Source: Acidobacteriaceae bacterium (GTDB taxonomy: Bacteria; Acidobacteriota; Terriglobia; Terriglobales; Acidobacteriaceae). From it: a stretch of DNA of 48,136 bases. Each line of letters opens with the position of its first letter. Position 1 is the first letter of the stretch. The stretch lies in contig PLQW01000259.1 in NCBI GenBank assembly GCA_003160215.1, forward strand, positions 1 through 48,136, in the 5' to 3' direction. A program made the position numbers and the translations under genes. This document shows, piece by piece, positions 32,344 through 41,261 of the stretch. The notes under the pieces were generated by a model. The model saw nothing but the letters and a program-made list of their open reading frames with translations. It searched no databases and had not been told where the DNA came from.

Positions 32344-34121
32344 TAGAATCCGACCGCCTTTCCGTTGTTGCGTCCGTCACTGGCGCCCAAGCGCTCGCCG
32401 GTGGCGGGGTCAATCTCGATGCACTGGGAGTCGCCCCAATATTGCTGCTTCGAACTCCGCCGCTGTTCCGGTGGAGAGCCGATGCTTGCGTCGGCGGATA
32501 CTTTGTGTCCCATGTGCTCGAGAATGCGAATCGTGTCGGGCGAGAATCCGACCGTCTCCAGCTTGATCTCGTCAGGCAACCACTGTTGGTGGAAGCGGGG
32601 AGCGTTGACCGCCTGCTGAATGTTCAATCCGTAATCCACCACGCCCATCAGCACATTGGCGACCGTGGTAATGATGGTGGGGCCGCCCTCAGCACCGAGA
32701 ACCAGGAAGAGCTTGCCGTCCTTTAGCACGATGGTCGGCGACATGGCGGACAGCGGCCGCTTGCCTGGGCCAATTGCATTCGCGGGGCCCTGAATCAGTC
32801 CGAACATATTGGGCGCGCCTGGCTTGGAGGCAAAATCGTCCATTTCGTCGTTGAGCAGGAAGCCCAAACCCTCGGCAGTGACATGCGAGCCAAAGCTCTC
32901 GTTCAGCGTGGTCGTGACCGACACCGCGTTGCCCTCGGGATCGACTACCGAATAGTGGGTGGTGTGAACCGGCTCGAGCAACGATTTCGGCTGCGGATGC
33001 GAACTGGCATAGCTGTCCAGTTGGGAGAAGACGGAAGGCCGCCGCAACTCGTTGCCGGGAGTGGCACGGCGCAGCGGGACGGTCTCGCGCCAGGCATTGG
33101 CGTAACGCTTGTCCAGCAGTTGCGCAACCGGGACCTTGGAGAAATCGGGGTCTCCAAGGAACTCGGCGCGGTCGAAAAATGCGCGCTGATAAGCTTCGGC
33201 AGTGAGATGAATGTTCTGGGCCGAACCTTCACCCTGCTTAGCCAGGTCGTATCCTTCGAGGATGTTGAGGCTCTCGACCAGGGTGACCCCTCCGGAAGAC
33301 GGCGGCGGGGCGCTGATGACCTCGTACCCGCGATAGGTGCCACGAATCGGCTGCCGCTCCTTCACCTCGTACTGGGCAAGGTCCTCGGCGGTGATCAGGC
33401 CGCCGCCCTTCTCGATGGCCGCAGCCAGCTCACGCGCCATCCCACCATGGTAGAAGTCGTCAGGATTTTCGGCGATGCGCTCCAGAGTCTTCGCCAACTC
33501 TGGCTGCTTGAAGACGTCGCCCGGCTGGTAGAAGTTGCCGTCGTGCTGAAAGATGCGATGCGATCCGGGGAACTTTGCGAGGTTGGGATCGTGGAGCGAT
33601 CTCGCGGCTTCGTAATCGAGGACGTAGCCATCACGCGCCAGCCCGATCGCGGGCTCCATCACCTGCTTCAGCGTGAGCTTGCCCCAATGCTTCTGCGCGT
33701 ACACCAGGCCGGCCACCGAGCCGGGGACGCCGATCGATTTGTAGCCCAGCGTGCTCATGCCTGGGACAACATTGCCCTGGGCATCCAGATACATGTTGGC
33801 GGTAGCTTTGGCCGAGGCTTTCTCGCGGAAGTCGAGGAAGTGGACCTCACCGTCGGCCCGCCGGAAGAGCAGGAAGCCGCCGCCGCCGATGTTGCCTGCT
33901 TGGGGAAGCACCACGGCAAGGGCGAAGCCGACCGCAACCGCGGCGTCCACTGCGTTTCCGCCCTGCCGCATGATTGCGACGCCCGCCTCGGATGCCTCGG
34001 GTTGCAGGGTGGCCACCATGGCCTTAGGCGCATGCACCGGATGCATTCCGTTGCCGGCGAGAGCCTGGGCGCAAAGAGCCAGCGCAAGTACCACCTGCAG
34101 CAGTTGGCGTCGCAGTTGCAT
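32343..34121 (-). CDS. ggt: Gamma-glutamyltransferase precursor
   Basis: 592 aa from ATG 34121, chosen because MQLRRQLLQVVLALALCAQA is a signal peptide; the frame open to 34199 adds a hydrophilic N-terminus. The proenzyme self-cleaves before Thr387 in HTTHYSVVD, the new N-terminal nucleophile. IGGGGFLLFR, the SIGVPGSVAGL loop, SFGSHVTAEGLGFLLNDEM and GKRPLSAMSPTIV are family hallmarks. It cleaves glutathione and gamma-glutamyl peptides in the periplasm. Coupled to the TIM-barrel gene. Confidence 0.95.
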   Translation of the reverse strand: MQLRRQLLQVVLALALCAQALAGNGMHPVHAPKAMVATLQPEASEAGVAIMRQGGNAVDAAVAVGFALAVVLPQAGNIGGGGFLLFRRADGEVHFLDFREKASAKATANMYLDAQGNVVPGMSTLGYKSIGVPGSVAGLVYAQKHWGKLTLKQVMEPAIGLARDGYVLDYEAARSLHDPNLAKFPGSHRIFQHDGNFYQPGDVFKQPELAKTLERIAENPDDFYHGGMARELAAAIEKGGGLITAEDLAQYEVKERQPIRGTYRGYEVISAPPPSSGGVTLVESLNILEGYDLAKQGEGSAQNIHLTAEAYQRAFFDRAEFLGDPDFSKVPVAQLLDKRYANAWRETVPLRRATPGNELRRPSVFSQLDSYASSHPQPKSLLEPVHTTHYSVVDPEGNAVSVTTTLNESFGSHVTAEGLGFLLNDEMDDFASKPGAPNMFGLIQGPANAIGPGKRPLSAMSPTIVLKDGKLFLVLGAEGGPTIITTVANVLMGVVDYGLNIQQAVNAPRFHQQWLPDEIKLETVGFSPDTIRILEHMGHKVSADASIGSPPEQRRSSKQQYWGDSQCIEIDPATGERLGASDGRNNGKAVGF

Positions 34122-34256
34122 AAAGATGAAGGCGGGAGACCCCGAATCATGGCCGCTCAAATGCGTTCGGCGCAAGAAGTTACGGCCATGCAAGTACAAA
34201 ACATTGAGGCTAGCCCAGCGCGACGAGGGGAGTCAAATATGTTCCCGAGCGTGGAA

Positions 34257-35468
34257 TCACGCCGCGGGGTGGCGAACCTTGGTTTCTTTCCACAAACTTG
34301 CCGACGACACGAACAAGACCTTTACGCCCAGCAAAGACGCGGTCATCAGCACGACGAAGGTGCGGATGGGCGAAGTCAGATGCTTTAAGGGGAAACTTGC
34401 AGGCAAAACATAGTCGAGCAGTGCAAGCAGGTAGAACCCTAACTGGGCGATTGCTGCGGCCATTCTCCAACCGGGCGGCATGCCGATTGTAGCCACGGCC
34501 ATGAGGATGAGGCAGTACGGAATGATCATGCGTCCGAACTTGCCGGAGAGGAAATGCAGACACATGCGGTTCTTCGCACTCAGCAACTCGGGCATGATGC
34601 GCAGGAACTGATATAGGCCGGCCTGGGTGCGCACCTTGCGACGAAACTCCGAATCCAGAGCGGTGGGAAGGTCATACATCTGCGCCGTCGGCTCGTAAAC
34701 CACCCGGTAGCCCTTAAGAAAGATGGTCAGCGGCAGATAGGCATCGTCAAGGAGGATGTCCGGCGGGAAGGGCTGGAACAGCGAACGCCGCACTCCATAA
34801 AACGCGCCGGTACAGCCGAAGCTGGAGTCGATGCGGCACATCTGCTTGCGCAGCCAAAGCTCGTACTTCCAGTAGAGACTGGTGTCGGACTCTTCCTGTG
34901 TCTGGTCGTTTACGATGGCAAGCTCGCCGCTGACGGCGCCGATCCCCGGATCGCCGAAGTTCGCGATCAGATTCCGAAGCGCTTGAGGATCCACTTGCTG
35001 GCGGACATCGGTAAAAATGAGAATCTCGCCTGAGGCGCAAGGCACTGCTGCATTGAGCGCGACCGCCTTGCCTCCTCGCGGAACTCGCAGCAGTCGGACT
35101 CGCTGGGCCTCGAACTCGCGTGCGATCTCGTCGGTGCGGTCGTCAGAACCGTCGGATACGACGATGATCTCCACCAGTTCGCGGGGGTAGTTCAGAGCCA
35201 ACACCGATTCCAGCTTTCGGCGAATGAACTTCTCCCCATTGCGGACGGCGATGATGATGGACACCGAACGCAACTGGTCGTCCTTTTTGACCGGATGGTT
35301 GTGCCTCTTCGCTATCCATCCCAGCAGCAAAGGGTAGCCGAACAGCACGTAGACGATGGCGCCTCCGGCAACCAGAAACGCGGCGAAGCAAAGAATCTGG
35401 ACAGGTGAGAACGTCGCGACGGCGAACAAGCTCGACCTCAATCCGGCCTGATCAATCAATAGTCTCAT
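34257..35468 (-). CDS. Membrane-bound family 2 glycosyltransferase
   Basis: A 403-aa enzyme with an N-terminal TM helix (about 22-47), a GT-A domain and three or four C-terminal TM helices. VSIIIAVRNGEKF starts the GT fold; VVSDGSDDRTDE is the nucleotide site; FTDVRQQVD is the DxD variant; LLDDAYLPL supplies the ED-like base and RRKVRTQAGL is a Q/R-x-x-RW-like motif. This is the layout of processive beta-glycan synthases such as IcaA/NodC. Standing alone, its product is unknown. Confidence 0.88.
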   Translation of the reverse strand: MRLLIDQAGLRSSLFAVATFSPVQILCFAAFLVAGGAIVYVLFGYPLLLGWIAKRHNHPVKKDDQLRSVSIIIAVRNGEKFIRRKLESVLALNYPRELVEIIVVSDGSDDRTDEIAREFEAQRVRLLRVPRGGKAVALNAAVPCASGEILIFTDVRQQVDPQALRNLIANFGDPGIGAVSGELAIVNDQTQEESDTSLYWKYELWLRKQMCRIDSSFGCTGAFYGVRRSLFQPFPPDILLDDAYLPLTIFLKGYRVVYEPTAQMYDLPTALDSEFRRKVRTQAGLYQFLRIMPELLSAKNRMCLHFLSGKFGRMIIPYCLILMAVATIGMPPGWRMAAAIAQLGFYLLALLDYVLPASFPLKHLTSPIRTFVVLMTASLLGVKVLFVSSASLWKETKVRHPAA

Positions 35469-35989
35469 GTTGGTGCAGCCGCAGATTTCGCGGGTGCCGG
35501 ACTTCGTTCCCCGGTGCAGCTCCGCGAGTCACAATCGATTGTAGCTGAGGCTGCTGCCGCAACTTCCGGTCACAGAAACCGAATGGTCCATGGCTGGCTG
35601 GATCATACCGTCGAGCCATATCATCAAATGTATTTCGGCAGCACTCAGTAGGTCTCGAAACTCCACATTTCATCACACCCGAGTTAACGAAAGAGAGAGG
35701 GCATCCATGAAAGTTACTGTCGCCTAAAAGCTGCGGCCTTGGGCCGGCGTATGGGGCGGTCTTCGATAGCCAACGGTATACGGCACAGCTAAAGCTGTGC
35801 CCTCTCAAAGAACGCACTAACAGCGAAGGCTTTTCTGCGTCGAGAGTAGCCCACGCGTTCCACGGAGTCAAACCACTACAGCGAACCTCACTATGCGATG
35901 TATCGTTTCGGTAAATTGTCTCATCGAATAAACGCCGGTTCAATTCTCTCGTTATTCAAATCCCATTTTTTAGCTGAAAGCAGGAGACT
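35469..35989. other. Gene-free interval with a palindromic element
   Basis: 521 bp between the divergent glycosyltransferase and alcohol dehydrogenase genes. GGCACAGCT (35773-35781) pairs with AGCTGTGCC across AA, followed by CTCTCAAAG, another member of the intergenic palindromic repeat class. A 163-aa minus-strand frame through this element looks like a product of the repeat, not a gene. Confidence 0.55.
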
Positions 35990-37000
35990 ATGAAAGCAGC
36001 TGTCGTTCAGAAACCGCAATCCCCGATCATCATCGAAGATCGTCCCATGCATGAGCCGAAATCCGGCGAAGTGCTGATTCGCGTTCATGCCTGCGGCGTA
36101 TGCCACAGCGACCTCATGGTGCAGCAAGGCCTCTTTCCTTTTGCGAAGTATCCCATGGTTCCCGGACATGAAGTGGCGGGCGTGGTGGAGAAAGTTGGGC
36201 CGGGAGTCACCTGGCCTCAGGTTGGCGATCGCGTCGGAATGCCATGGCTGTTCTCCTCCTGCGGCCACTGCAAACTGTGCGTGCAGGGCGACGAGGTGAT
36301 GTGCCCCTTTGCCGAGGTCACCGGCGTGACCAAAGACGGCGGCTACCAGGAGTACATGATCGCGCCCGCGGCGTACGTCGCGCCGATTCCCGACGGGTTG
36401 GATTTTGCCGAGGCCGGTCCGCTCATGTGCGCCGGACTGACCGTGTTCAACGGACTGCGCAACGCGAGATTTCAGCCCGGCCAAAAGGTAGCCGTCATCG
36501 GACTCGGCGGCCTCGGACATCTCGGCGTGCTTTACGCGAAAGCTATGGGCGCACGCGTGGCTGTCATCTCAAGTTCGCCCGACAAGGAAGCCGAGGCTCG
36601 CGGACTAGGCGCCGAGCAATTCATTAACACGAAATCGAAGAAGTCGGGTGATGCGCTGAAGGAATGGGATGGTGGGGCCGACATCATTCTGGCCACTGCA
36701 CCCAGTACGGAAGCCGCAACTGACGCCTTCCCCGGCCTCGCTCCGGATGGCACGCTGGTCGTGCTCGGGGTTGGACCGGGCAATATCACGGCGTCTCCCA
36801 TGGATCTGGTTGGCGGGCGCCGCCACCTGATGGGCTCGCCCTCGGGCAGCCGAAAAGACATTCGTGCGACGCTGGACTTCTCACTTCACAATCGCGTGCT
36901 GCCGCATATCACCAAGTTCCCACTGGAAGATGCGGGCAAGGCGCATGATCTGATGCATCAAGGCAAGCTGAGCGGACGGGCCGTGCTTATATTGCGCTGA
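35990..37000 (+). CDS. adh: Zinc-dependent alcohol dehydrogenase
   Basis: A 336-aa medium-chain dehydrogenase. Catalytic zinc ligands: Cys38 (ACGVCHSD), His60/Glu61 (GHEVAG) and Cys147. The structural zinc lobe has Cys91, 94, 97 and 105 (SCGHCKLC ... MC). The NAD site is GLGGLGH (171-177). It resembles AdhP/AdhA-type enzymes oxidising primary alcohols. Ribosome site CAGGAG lies 6 nt before the ATG. A long non-coding region precedes it. Confidence 0.94.
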   Translation: MKAAVVQKPQSPIIIEDRPMHEPKSGEVLIRVHACGVCHSDLMVQQGLFPFAKYPMVPGHEVAGVVEKVGPGVTWPQVGDRVGMPWLFSSCGHCKLCVQGDEVMCPFAEVTGVTKDGGYQEYMIAPAAYVAPIPDGLDFAEAGPLMCAGLTVFNGLRNARFQPGQKVAVIGLGGLGHLGVLYAKAMGARVAVISSSPDKEAEARGLGAEQFINTKSKKSGDALKEWDGGADIILATAPSTEAATDAFPGLAPDGTLVVLGVGPGNITASPMDLVGGRRHLMGSPSGSRKDIRATLDFSLHNRVLPHITKFPLEDAGKAHDLMHQGKLSGRAVLILR

Positions 37001-37092
37001 AGCGCCGCAAATTATCGGCCTAGTATTGCGCGATATAATGTTAGGTTTGCTGCATCAGTCAGTTCTAGCTGGATATCCCGCGGAAGGACAAA

Positions 37093-38568
37093 ATGCCAAC
37101 AGATGTAATCATGCCCCAGATGGGGGAATCGATCTTTGAAGGAACCATCACCAAGTGGTTGAAGCAGCCGGGTGAAAAAGTTCAACGCGACGAGCCGCTG
37201 TTTGAAATCTCTACCGACAAGGTTGACGCGGAAATTCCCGCGCCTGCGTCCGGCACTTTGCAGGAGATTAAAGTCCAAGCCGGCGCCACGGTCCAGGTGA
37301 ACACCGTGGTGGGGACTATCGCGGGCGAAGGCGAAGCGGTTGGAGCCGCACCATCCGCTCCCGCTGCCGGCACCGCACCGCCTGCCGCGCCATCGGCTCC
37401 GGCTGCCAGCACCGCACCACCGGCCCCTGCCGGAGGAGACGGCACCCGCTCGACCCAGACCGAAGTGGCGCAGCCTCCCAGTGGCGAGGAGCCCCAGAAG
37501 CCTTCGGCGCCTCAGACCGGCAAGGAGTCGGCACCTGCGCCTCAGCAAAAGGCGAGTGTAGAACCTATCCGGCAGGGTGCAGGGGCGGAGGATTCCGAGG
37601 CGGCCGAGCAGGACCGTGTGCGCTCCAGTCCTCTGGTGCGCCGCATCGCTAAGGACAACAAGGTTGACCTGGCGCAGGTTTCGGGAACTGGTCTCGGTGG
37701 CCGCATCACCAAGGAAGACATCGAGTCGTTCATCGCCAAGCATGGCGCCGGCGGGCCCCAGCCGGTTGCTCCCGCGCAACCGGCCGCGGTTGCCGCGCCC
37801 TCCGCTCCCGCACCTTCGATGCCTGCGACCGTCGCGCCTCTGCAACCTGTCGGCGGCGTTACTCCAGGCGAGGTTGTGCCCATGTCGGTCATGCGCAAGA
37901 AAATCGCCGAGCACATGGTGCTGTCGAAGCGCACCAGCGCGCACGTGCACGGCGTCTTCGAAGTGGACGTGACCCGCATCGTGAAATTGCGCGAGAAGAT
38001 GAAGGCGAACTTCGAGCAGGCCACGGGCAACAAGCTCACTTTCACGCCCTTCTTTGCGCGCGCCGTGGTGCATGGCATTCGCCAATGGCCGATCATCAAT
38101 TCGTCGGTGGAAGGCGAGAACATCCGCTACCATGCCTCGATCAACCTTGGCATTGCTGTCGCACTGGACTGGGGCCTCATCGTGCCCGTCGTGAAGAGCG
38201 CCGAGGAGCGCAGCTTCGTGGGATTGCAGCGGGCGATCACCGACCTCGGCGAGCGTGCCCGCACCAAGAAGTTAAAGCCCGATGAAGTGCAGGGTGGGAC
38301 GTTCACTATCACCAACCCCGGCGTCTTCGGCGCGAAATTCGGCCTGCCGATCATCAACCAGCCGCAGGTTGCCATCCTGGGTGTGGGCGGAATCATGAAG
38401 AAGCCGGTGGTGGTCACCGACAAGGACGGCAACGACTCCATCGCAATCCGTTCGATGATGCACCTTAGCATTGGCTATGACCACCGCATCGTTGATGGAG
38501 CCGTGGCCGACCAGTTCATGGCCGAGGTAAAGAAGTTCCTGGAGAACTGGAACGAAGAGCTGTTGTAG
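37093..38568 (+). CDS. Dihydrolipoamide acyltransferase, E2 of a 2-oxoacid dehydrogenase complex
   Basis: A 491-aa E2 component. Lipoyl domain 1-77 with the lipoylated Lys43 in STDKVDAEIPAP; flexible Ala/Pro linker 80-160; E3/E1-binding domain ~175-215 (SSPLVRRIAKDN, GTGLGGRITKEDI); second Ala/Pro linker; catalytic domain from ~255 with the active His464 in GYDHRIVDGAVAD. Acyl specificity (pyruvate, 2-oxoglutarate or branched-chain) cannot be fixed, though the MPQMGESIFEGTI start is seen in BCKDH/SucB-like E2. No E1 or E3 gene is adjacent. Confidence 0.93.
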   Translation: MPTDVIMPQMGESIFEGTITKWLKQPGEKVQRDEPLFEISTDKVDAEIPAPASGTLQEIKVQAGATVQVNTVVGTIAGEGEAVGAAPSAPAAGTAPPAAPSAPAASTAPPAPAGGDGTRSTQTEVAQPPSGEEPQKPSAPQTGKESAPAPQQKASVEPIRQGAGAEDSEAAEQDRVRSSPLVRRIAKDNKVDLAQVSGTGLGGRITKEDIESFIAKHGAGGPQPVAPAQPAAVAAPSAPAPSMPATVAPLQPVGGVTPGEVVPMSVMRKKIAEHMVLSKRTSAHVHGVFEVDVTRIVKLREKMKANFEQATGNKLTFTPFFARAVVHGIRQWPIINSSVEGENIRYHASINLGIAVALDWGLIVPVVKSAEERSFVGLQRAITDLGERARTKKLKPDEVQGGTFTITNPGVFGAKFGLPIINQPQVAILGVGGIMKKPVVVTDKDGNDSIAIRSMMHLSIGYDHRIVDGAVADQFMAEVKKFLENWNEELL

Positions 38569-38578
38569 GGAAGCAGTC

Positions 38579-38610
38579 AGCTATCAGCCGTCAGCCGTCA
38601 GCCGTCAGCT
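38579..38610. repeat. Short heptamer tandem repeat
   Basis: After the E2 stop, a short CAGCCGT-type heptamer is repeated (CAGCTAT, CAGCCGT, CAGCCGT, CAGCCGT, CAGCTAA). A related, less regular CAGCCATCGGTCGCCAGC stretch lies at 17332-17350. Confidence 0.6.
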
Positions 38611-38650
38611 AAGACTTAACGACAACGGTAGGGTGACGAGCCCTGCCGTT

Positions 38651-38794
38651 TTACTTTGGGCGGGGTTTGGTCTTGCTGGATCGCAAACCGCTGGCCGCGA
38701 TGGCCAGACTGCGGCGCCGAAGTTTTTCCAGAATTTTGATCTTCTCGGAAAAACTGAGCGATGCCAGCTTTCTTCGTGTATCTGGCTTACTCAT
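38651..38794 (-). CDS. Small orphan protein resembling partners of AbiEii-type toxins
   Basis: A 47-aa frame, ATG 38794 to TAA 38651. AAAGGACACGA upstream is a near-ideal ribosome site. The sequence begins MSKPDTRRKLASLSFSEKIK, ILEKLRRRSLAIAASGL, a charged helical peptide of the kind encoded directly upstream of AbiEii/nucleotidyltransferase toxin genes. Here no toxin follows; the DNA downstream is the 3' end of the E2 gene on the other strand. It may be a leftover of a lost two-gene module or an independent small protein. Recognition from memory only. Confidence 0.55.
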   Translation of the reverse strand: MSKPDTRRKLASLSFSEKIKILEKLRRRSLAIAASGLRSSKTKPRPK

Positions 38795-39025
38795 TCGTGT
38801 CCTTTAGAAATTTACGTTGGAACCGCTCCCCACAGAAATATCAACCTGCCGTTCATTATCCCCACTCCAAGGCGGCCCTTTTCGCGCGCACTGATAGAAT
38901 CCTGCTATGTGGATTTCATGTCCTGAGCTTTGGTGAGCCGGACGGACGAGTTGCGCATCTTAGCAGGAACGATTGTGGTAGAGGCGACATCATTCGGAGG
39001 ACGAGCGCTGGACCAGGCGAGAATC

Positions 39026-39367
39026 ATGAGTACTTTTGCGCAAGAGCCGCAGGATGGTAATGGGCTGGATCGCAGCGGCCCCGTGCTGGTGATGCCACCC
39101 CCGCTGCCTCCAAAACGGCCGCATCTCTGGGTGCAGCGCATTTGGCTGGTGGTGTTTGTGCTGTTCTGCCTGGAGGTGGGCATAATCCTCACCGCGCTTC
39201 CCTGGACCCGCATCTGGACGGAGAACTCGCTGCTGCTGGGATACCCGCAAGTCCGGGAATTCCTCATGCAAAATTTTGTACGCGGCTTGGTCAGCGGGCT
39301 CGGCCTGGTGGACATTTGGATGGGAGTCGCCGAGGCGGTCCGCTATCGCGAAGCCCCGGACGCCTGA
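39026..39367 (+). CDS. Small membrane protein of unknown function
   Basis: 113 aa from ATG 39026 (MSTFAQEPQ). The frame is open back to 38930, but those residues are not conserved-looking and have no better start. A Pro-rich patch (VMPPPLPPKRP) precedes a TM helix (IWLVVFVLFCLEVGIILTAL); a second hydrophobic segment near GLVSGLGLVDIWMGVAEAV is shorter. WTRIWTENSLLLGYPQVREFLMQN is a plausible loop. No family is recognised. Confidence 0.65.
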   Translation: MSTFAQEPQDGNGLDRSGPVLVMPPPLPPKRPHLWVQRIWLVVFVLFCLEVGIILTALPWTRIWTENSLLLGYPQVREFLMQNFVRGLVSGLGLVDIWMGVAEAVRYREAPDA

Positions 39368-39400
39368 GGAGGCCCTGAAAAAATCAACATTCTGTATTTT

Positions 39401-39462
39401 CGGGGCTGAAGCCCCGGAGTATTCAAGGCAGCGTAGACGCCGGCCTGAAGGTCGGCACTACC
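39401..39462. repeat. Two palindromic intergenic elements
   Basis: CGGGGCT (39401-39407), GA, AGCCCCG (39410-39416), then after a short gap CCGGCCT GA AGGTCGG followed by CACTACCC. These belong to the same class as 22632-22656. They lie between the small membrane protein and the LOG gene, where there is no terminator T-run. Confidence 0.65.
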
Positions 39463-39575
39463 CGAACATCGGCTTATTCAGAGTTTCTCCAACGTGCCGC
39501 TCTCACTTGCAGACACGCTGTTCGCATCCAACATGCATCTCCTGGAAGCTCTCGATGGGCTGAGGCAGCAATTCC

Positions 39576-40469
39576 ATGGCTGACAAGACCGAAGAACATC
39601 TTCGCCACAATCGCGCGCCGCTGGCCTACGAGAACAAGAAATTCCTCAACAGCCCAGAGGGCCGCATCCTGCGCATCCTTGCCGAATACCAGGAGCCGCT
39701 GTCGCGCTTTCGCCGCGAACGCATCCAGGACACGATTGTGTTCTTTGGCTCGGCGCGCTTTCATAGCCGCTCGCAAGCGGAAGAAACCCTGCAACTGCTC
39801 GACAAGCCAGGCTCGGCAACCCTCGCTCCCGAGGAGGAACAGCAGCGCATCCGCCGCGCCCGGGCCGATGTCCAGATGGCGCGTTACTACGAGGACGCGC
39901 GCAAGCTCGCCTTCCTCGTGACCCAGTGGACGAAGACCATCAATCAGCCGCGGCATCGTTTCGTGATTACCACCGGCGGTGGACCGGGAATCATGGAAGC
40001 TGCGAACCGCGGCGCTTCCGAAGCAGGTGGCAAGACCATCGGGCTCAACATTCATCTGCCTTTCGAGCAGATGCCCAACCCGTACATCTCGTCCGACCTG
40101 AACTTCGAGTTCCACTATTTCTTCATGCGCAAGCTGTGGTTCGCCTACCTGTCGAAGGCGCTGGTCGTGTTTCCGGGAGGGTTCGGCACCTTCGACGAGC
40201 TGTTCGAGTTGCTGACCCTGACGCAGACCGAGAAACTGGCCAAGCGCATTTGCATCGTGGTGTATGGCAAGGACTACTGGGACCGGGTAATCAATTTCCA
40301 GGCGCTGGTGGACGCGGGCACCATCGCCCCCAAGGACCTGGAGTTGTTTCACTGGGCCAACACGCCCGAGGAAGCGTTTGAGTATTTACGGAAAGAACTG
40401 ACTACCCACCACATGGACCAATGGAACGCGCGAGAGAAGGAACCCGAGATCGCGAAGACGAGACCGTGA
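39576..40469 (+). CDS. LOG-family nucleoside-5'-monophosphate phosphoribohydrolase-like protein
   Basis: A 297-aa Rossmann-fold protein. The LOG signatures GGGPGIMEAANRGA (134-147) and PGGFGTFDE (200-208) are intact, and FFGSARF (57-63) starts the domain. LOG enzymes release nucleobases from nucleotides (cytokinin activation in plants; purine nucleotide turnover by PpnN-type proteins). The N-terminal ~50 residues and an insertion at 80-105 (PEEEQQRIRRARAD) make it longer than the ~190-residue type I proteins, like many type II relatives. Confidence 0.88.
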   Translation: MADKTEEHLRHNRAPLAYENKKFLNSPEGRILRILAEYQEPLSRFRRERIQDTIVFFGSARFHSRSQAEETLQLLDKPGSATLAPEEEQQRIRRARADVQMARYYEDARKLAFLVTQWTKTINQPRHRFVITTGGGPGIMEAANRGASEAGGKTIGLNIHLPFEQMPNPYISSDLNFEFHYFFMRKLWFAYLSKALVVFPGGFGTFDELFELLTLTQTEKLAKRICIVVYGKDYWDRVINFQALVDAGTIAPKDLELFHWANTPEEAFEYLRKELTTHHMDQWNAREKEPEIAKTRP

Positions 40470-40479
40470 GAGGACTGGG

Positions 40480-40505
40480 GTCAGGGGTTTGGGATCAGGG
40501 GCTAG
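40480..40505. repeat. Left 26-bp inverted repeat bracketing the PEP-CTERM gene
   Basis: GTCAGGGGTTTGG (40480-40492) then GATCAGGGGCTAG. Its reverse complement recurs at 41636-41661 with 21 of 26 positions matching. Each arm itself contains two CAGGGG/TAGGGG units. Confidence 0.7.
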
Positions 40506-40604
40506 CGATCAAGCCAACGAAGCCTACTCGCGGAACTCGTAGTTAGGTTGCGGGCTACTTTGAATTGAGGCCGGAGCGCTAGGTTCCGGCCCGCTTACCC
40601 TAGA

Positions 40605-41261
40605 TTAGATGTTCACCTTGCGGCGCAGTACGCCAGCCAGTCCGAGGATGCCAGAACCGAACAGCAGGATGCTGCTGGGCTCAGGTACTAGGCCGATGTC
40701 CCCGATGCCCGTCAGAGTGAAGGATTCCGATGGGATCGAGCCCACTTCGTTCTCATAGGCCGTCGACGGGCAGCCATACCAGTCGCAATCGATGCCGCTG
40801 TTCTCATCCCAGTAGATCGGGGTGGAGCACCCGGAGACGGTGCAGGCATTGCCCAAGGTCACATAACCTAAGTACACCGGGCCCTGGCCGGGTATGCCGG
40901 TGAGGGTTGCCTCGAACAGGTAATAACCATACTGGTTAGTCCTCCCACCATTCAGTGCTGTGTTGGTAGCGCCGTATGGCGTGAAGCCGCTGGTGGGATT
41001 GGGATCCCTAGTGAACGCCACGCCTACGGATGTCAGAGTATCCGAGTTCGAGACGTCCCAGTAAACGAAATTCATGCCGGTGACGTAGTTGCCACCTAGC
41101 AGGACGTACGAGTCGCTAACCGTGAAACCAAAGTTAATGGGCCAGGCCTCGGTTGTTCCGTTGTAAGGACCATTGGAATACAGCGTGTACTGTGCCGTAG
41201 CTGGAGCAACAGCCAGGACCAGGCACAGAATTGTGAGCAGGGAAAGGAATGCAGTGCGCAT
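40605..41261 (-). CDS. PEP-CTERM sorting-domain protein, candidate exosortase substrate
   Basis: A 218-aa exported protein. N-terminal signal peptide (FLSLLTILCLVLAVAPATA) with ATG 41261 after AAGGAGGT. The mature domain is beta-rich (~165 residues), and the C-terminus is a classic PEP-CTERM tail: VPEPSSILLFGSG (192-204), a TM helix and RRK. The exosortase at 8337-9326 would cleave and process it at the PEP motif. The mature domain has paired cysteines (CTVSGCSTP, CDWYGCPST). No family for the mature part is recognised. Confidence 0.92.
   Translation of the reverse strand: MRTAFLSLLTILCLVLAVAPATAQYTLYSNGPYNGTTEAWPINFGFTVSDSYVLLGGNYVTGMNFVYWDVSNSDTLTSVGVAFTRDPNPTSGFTPYGATNTALNGGRTNQYGYYLFEATLTGIPGQGPVYLGYVTLGNACTVSGCSTPIYWDENSGIDCDWYGCPSTAYENEVGSIPSESFTLTGIGDIGLVPEPSSILLFGSGILGLAGVLRRKVNI

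Noticed and set aside
32883..34388. 501-aa plus-strand frame
   Set aside because: Complete antisense shadow of the gamma-glutamyltransferase gene, caused by GC-rich codon bias.
35452..35943. 163-aa minus-strand frame
   Set aside because: It crosses a palindromic intergenic repeat and has no domain; similar frames arise from such repeats.
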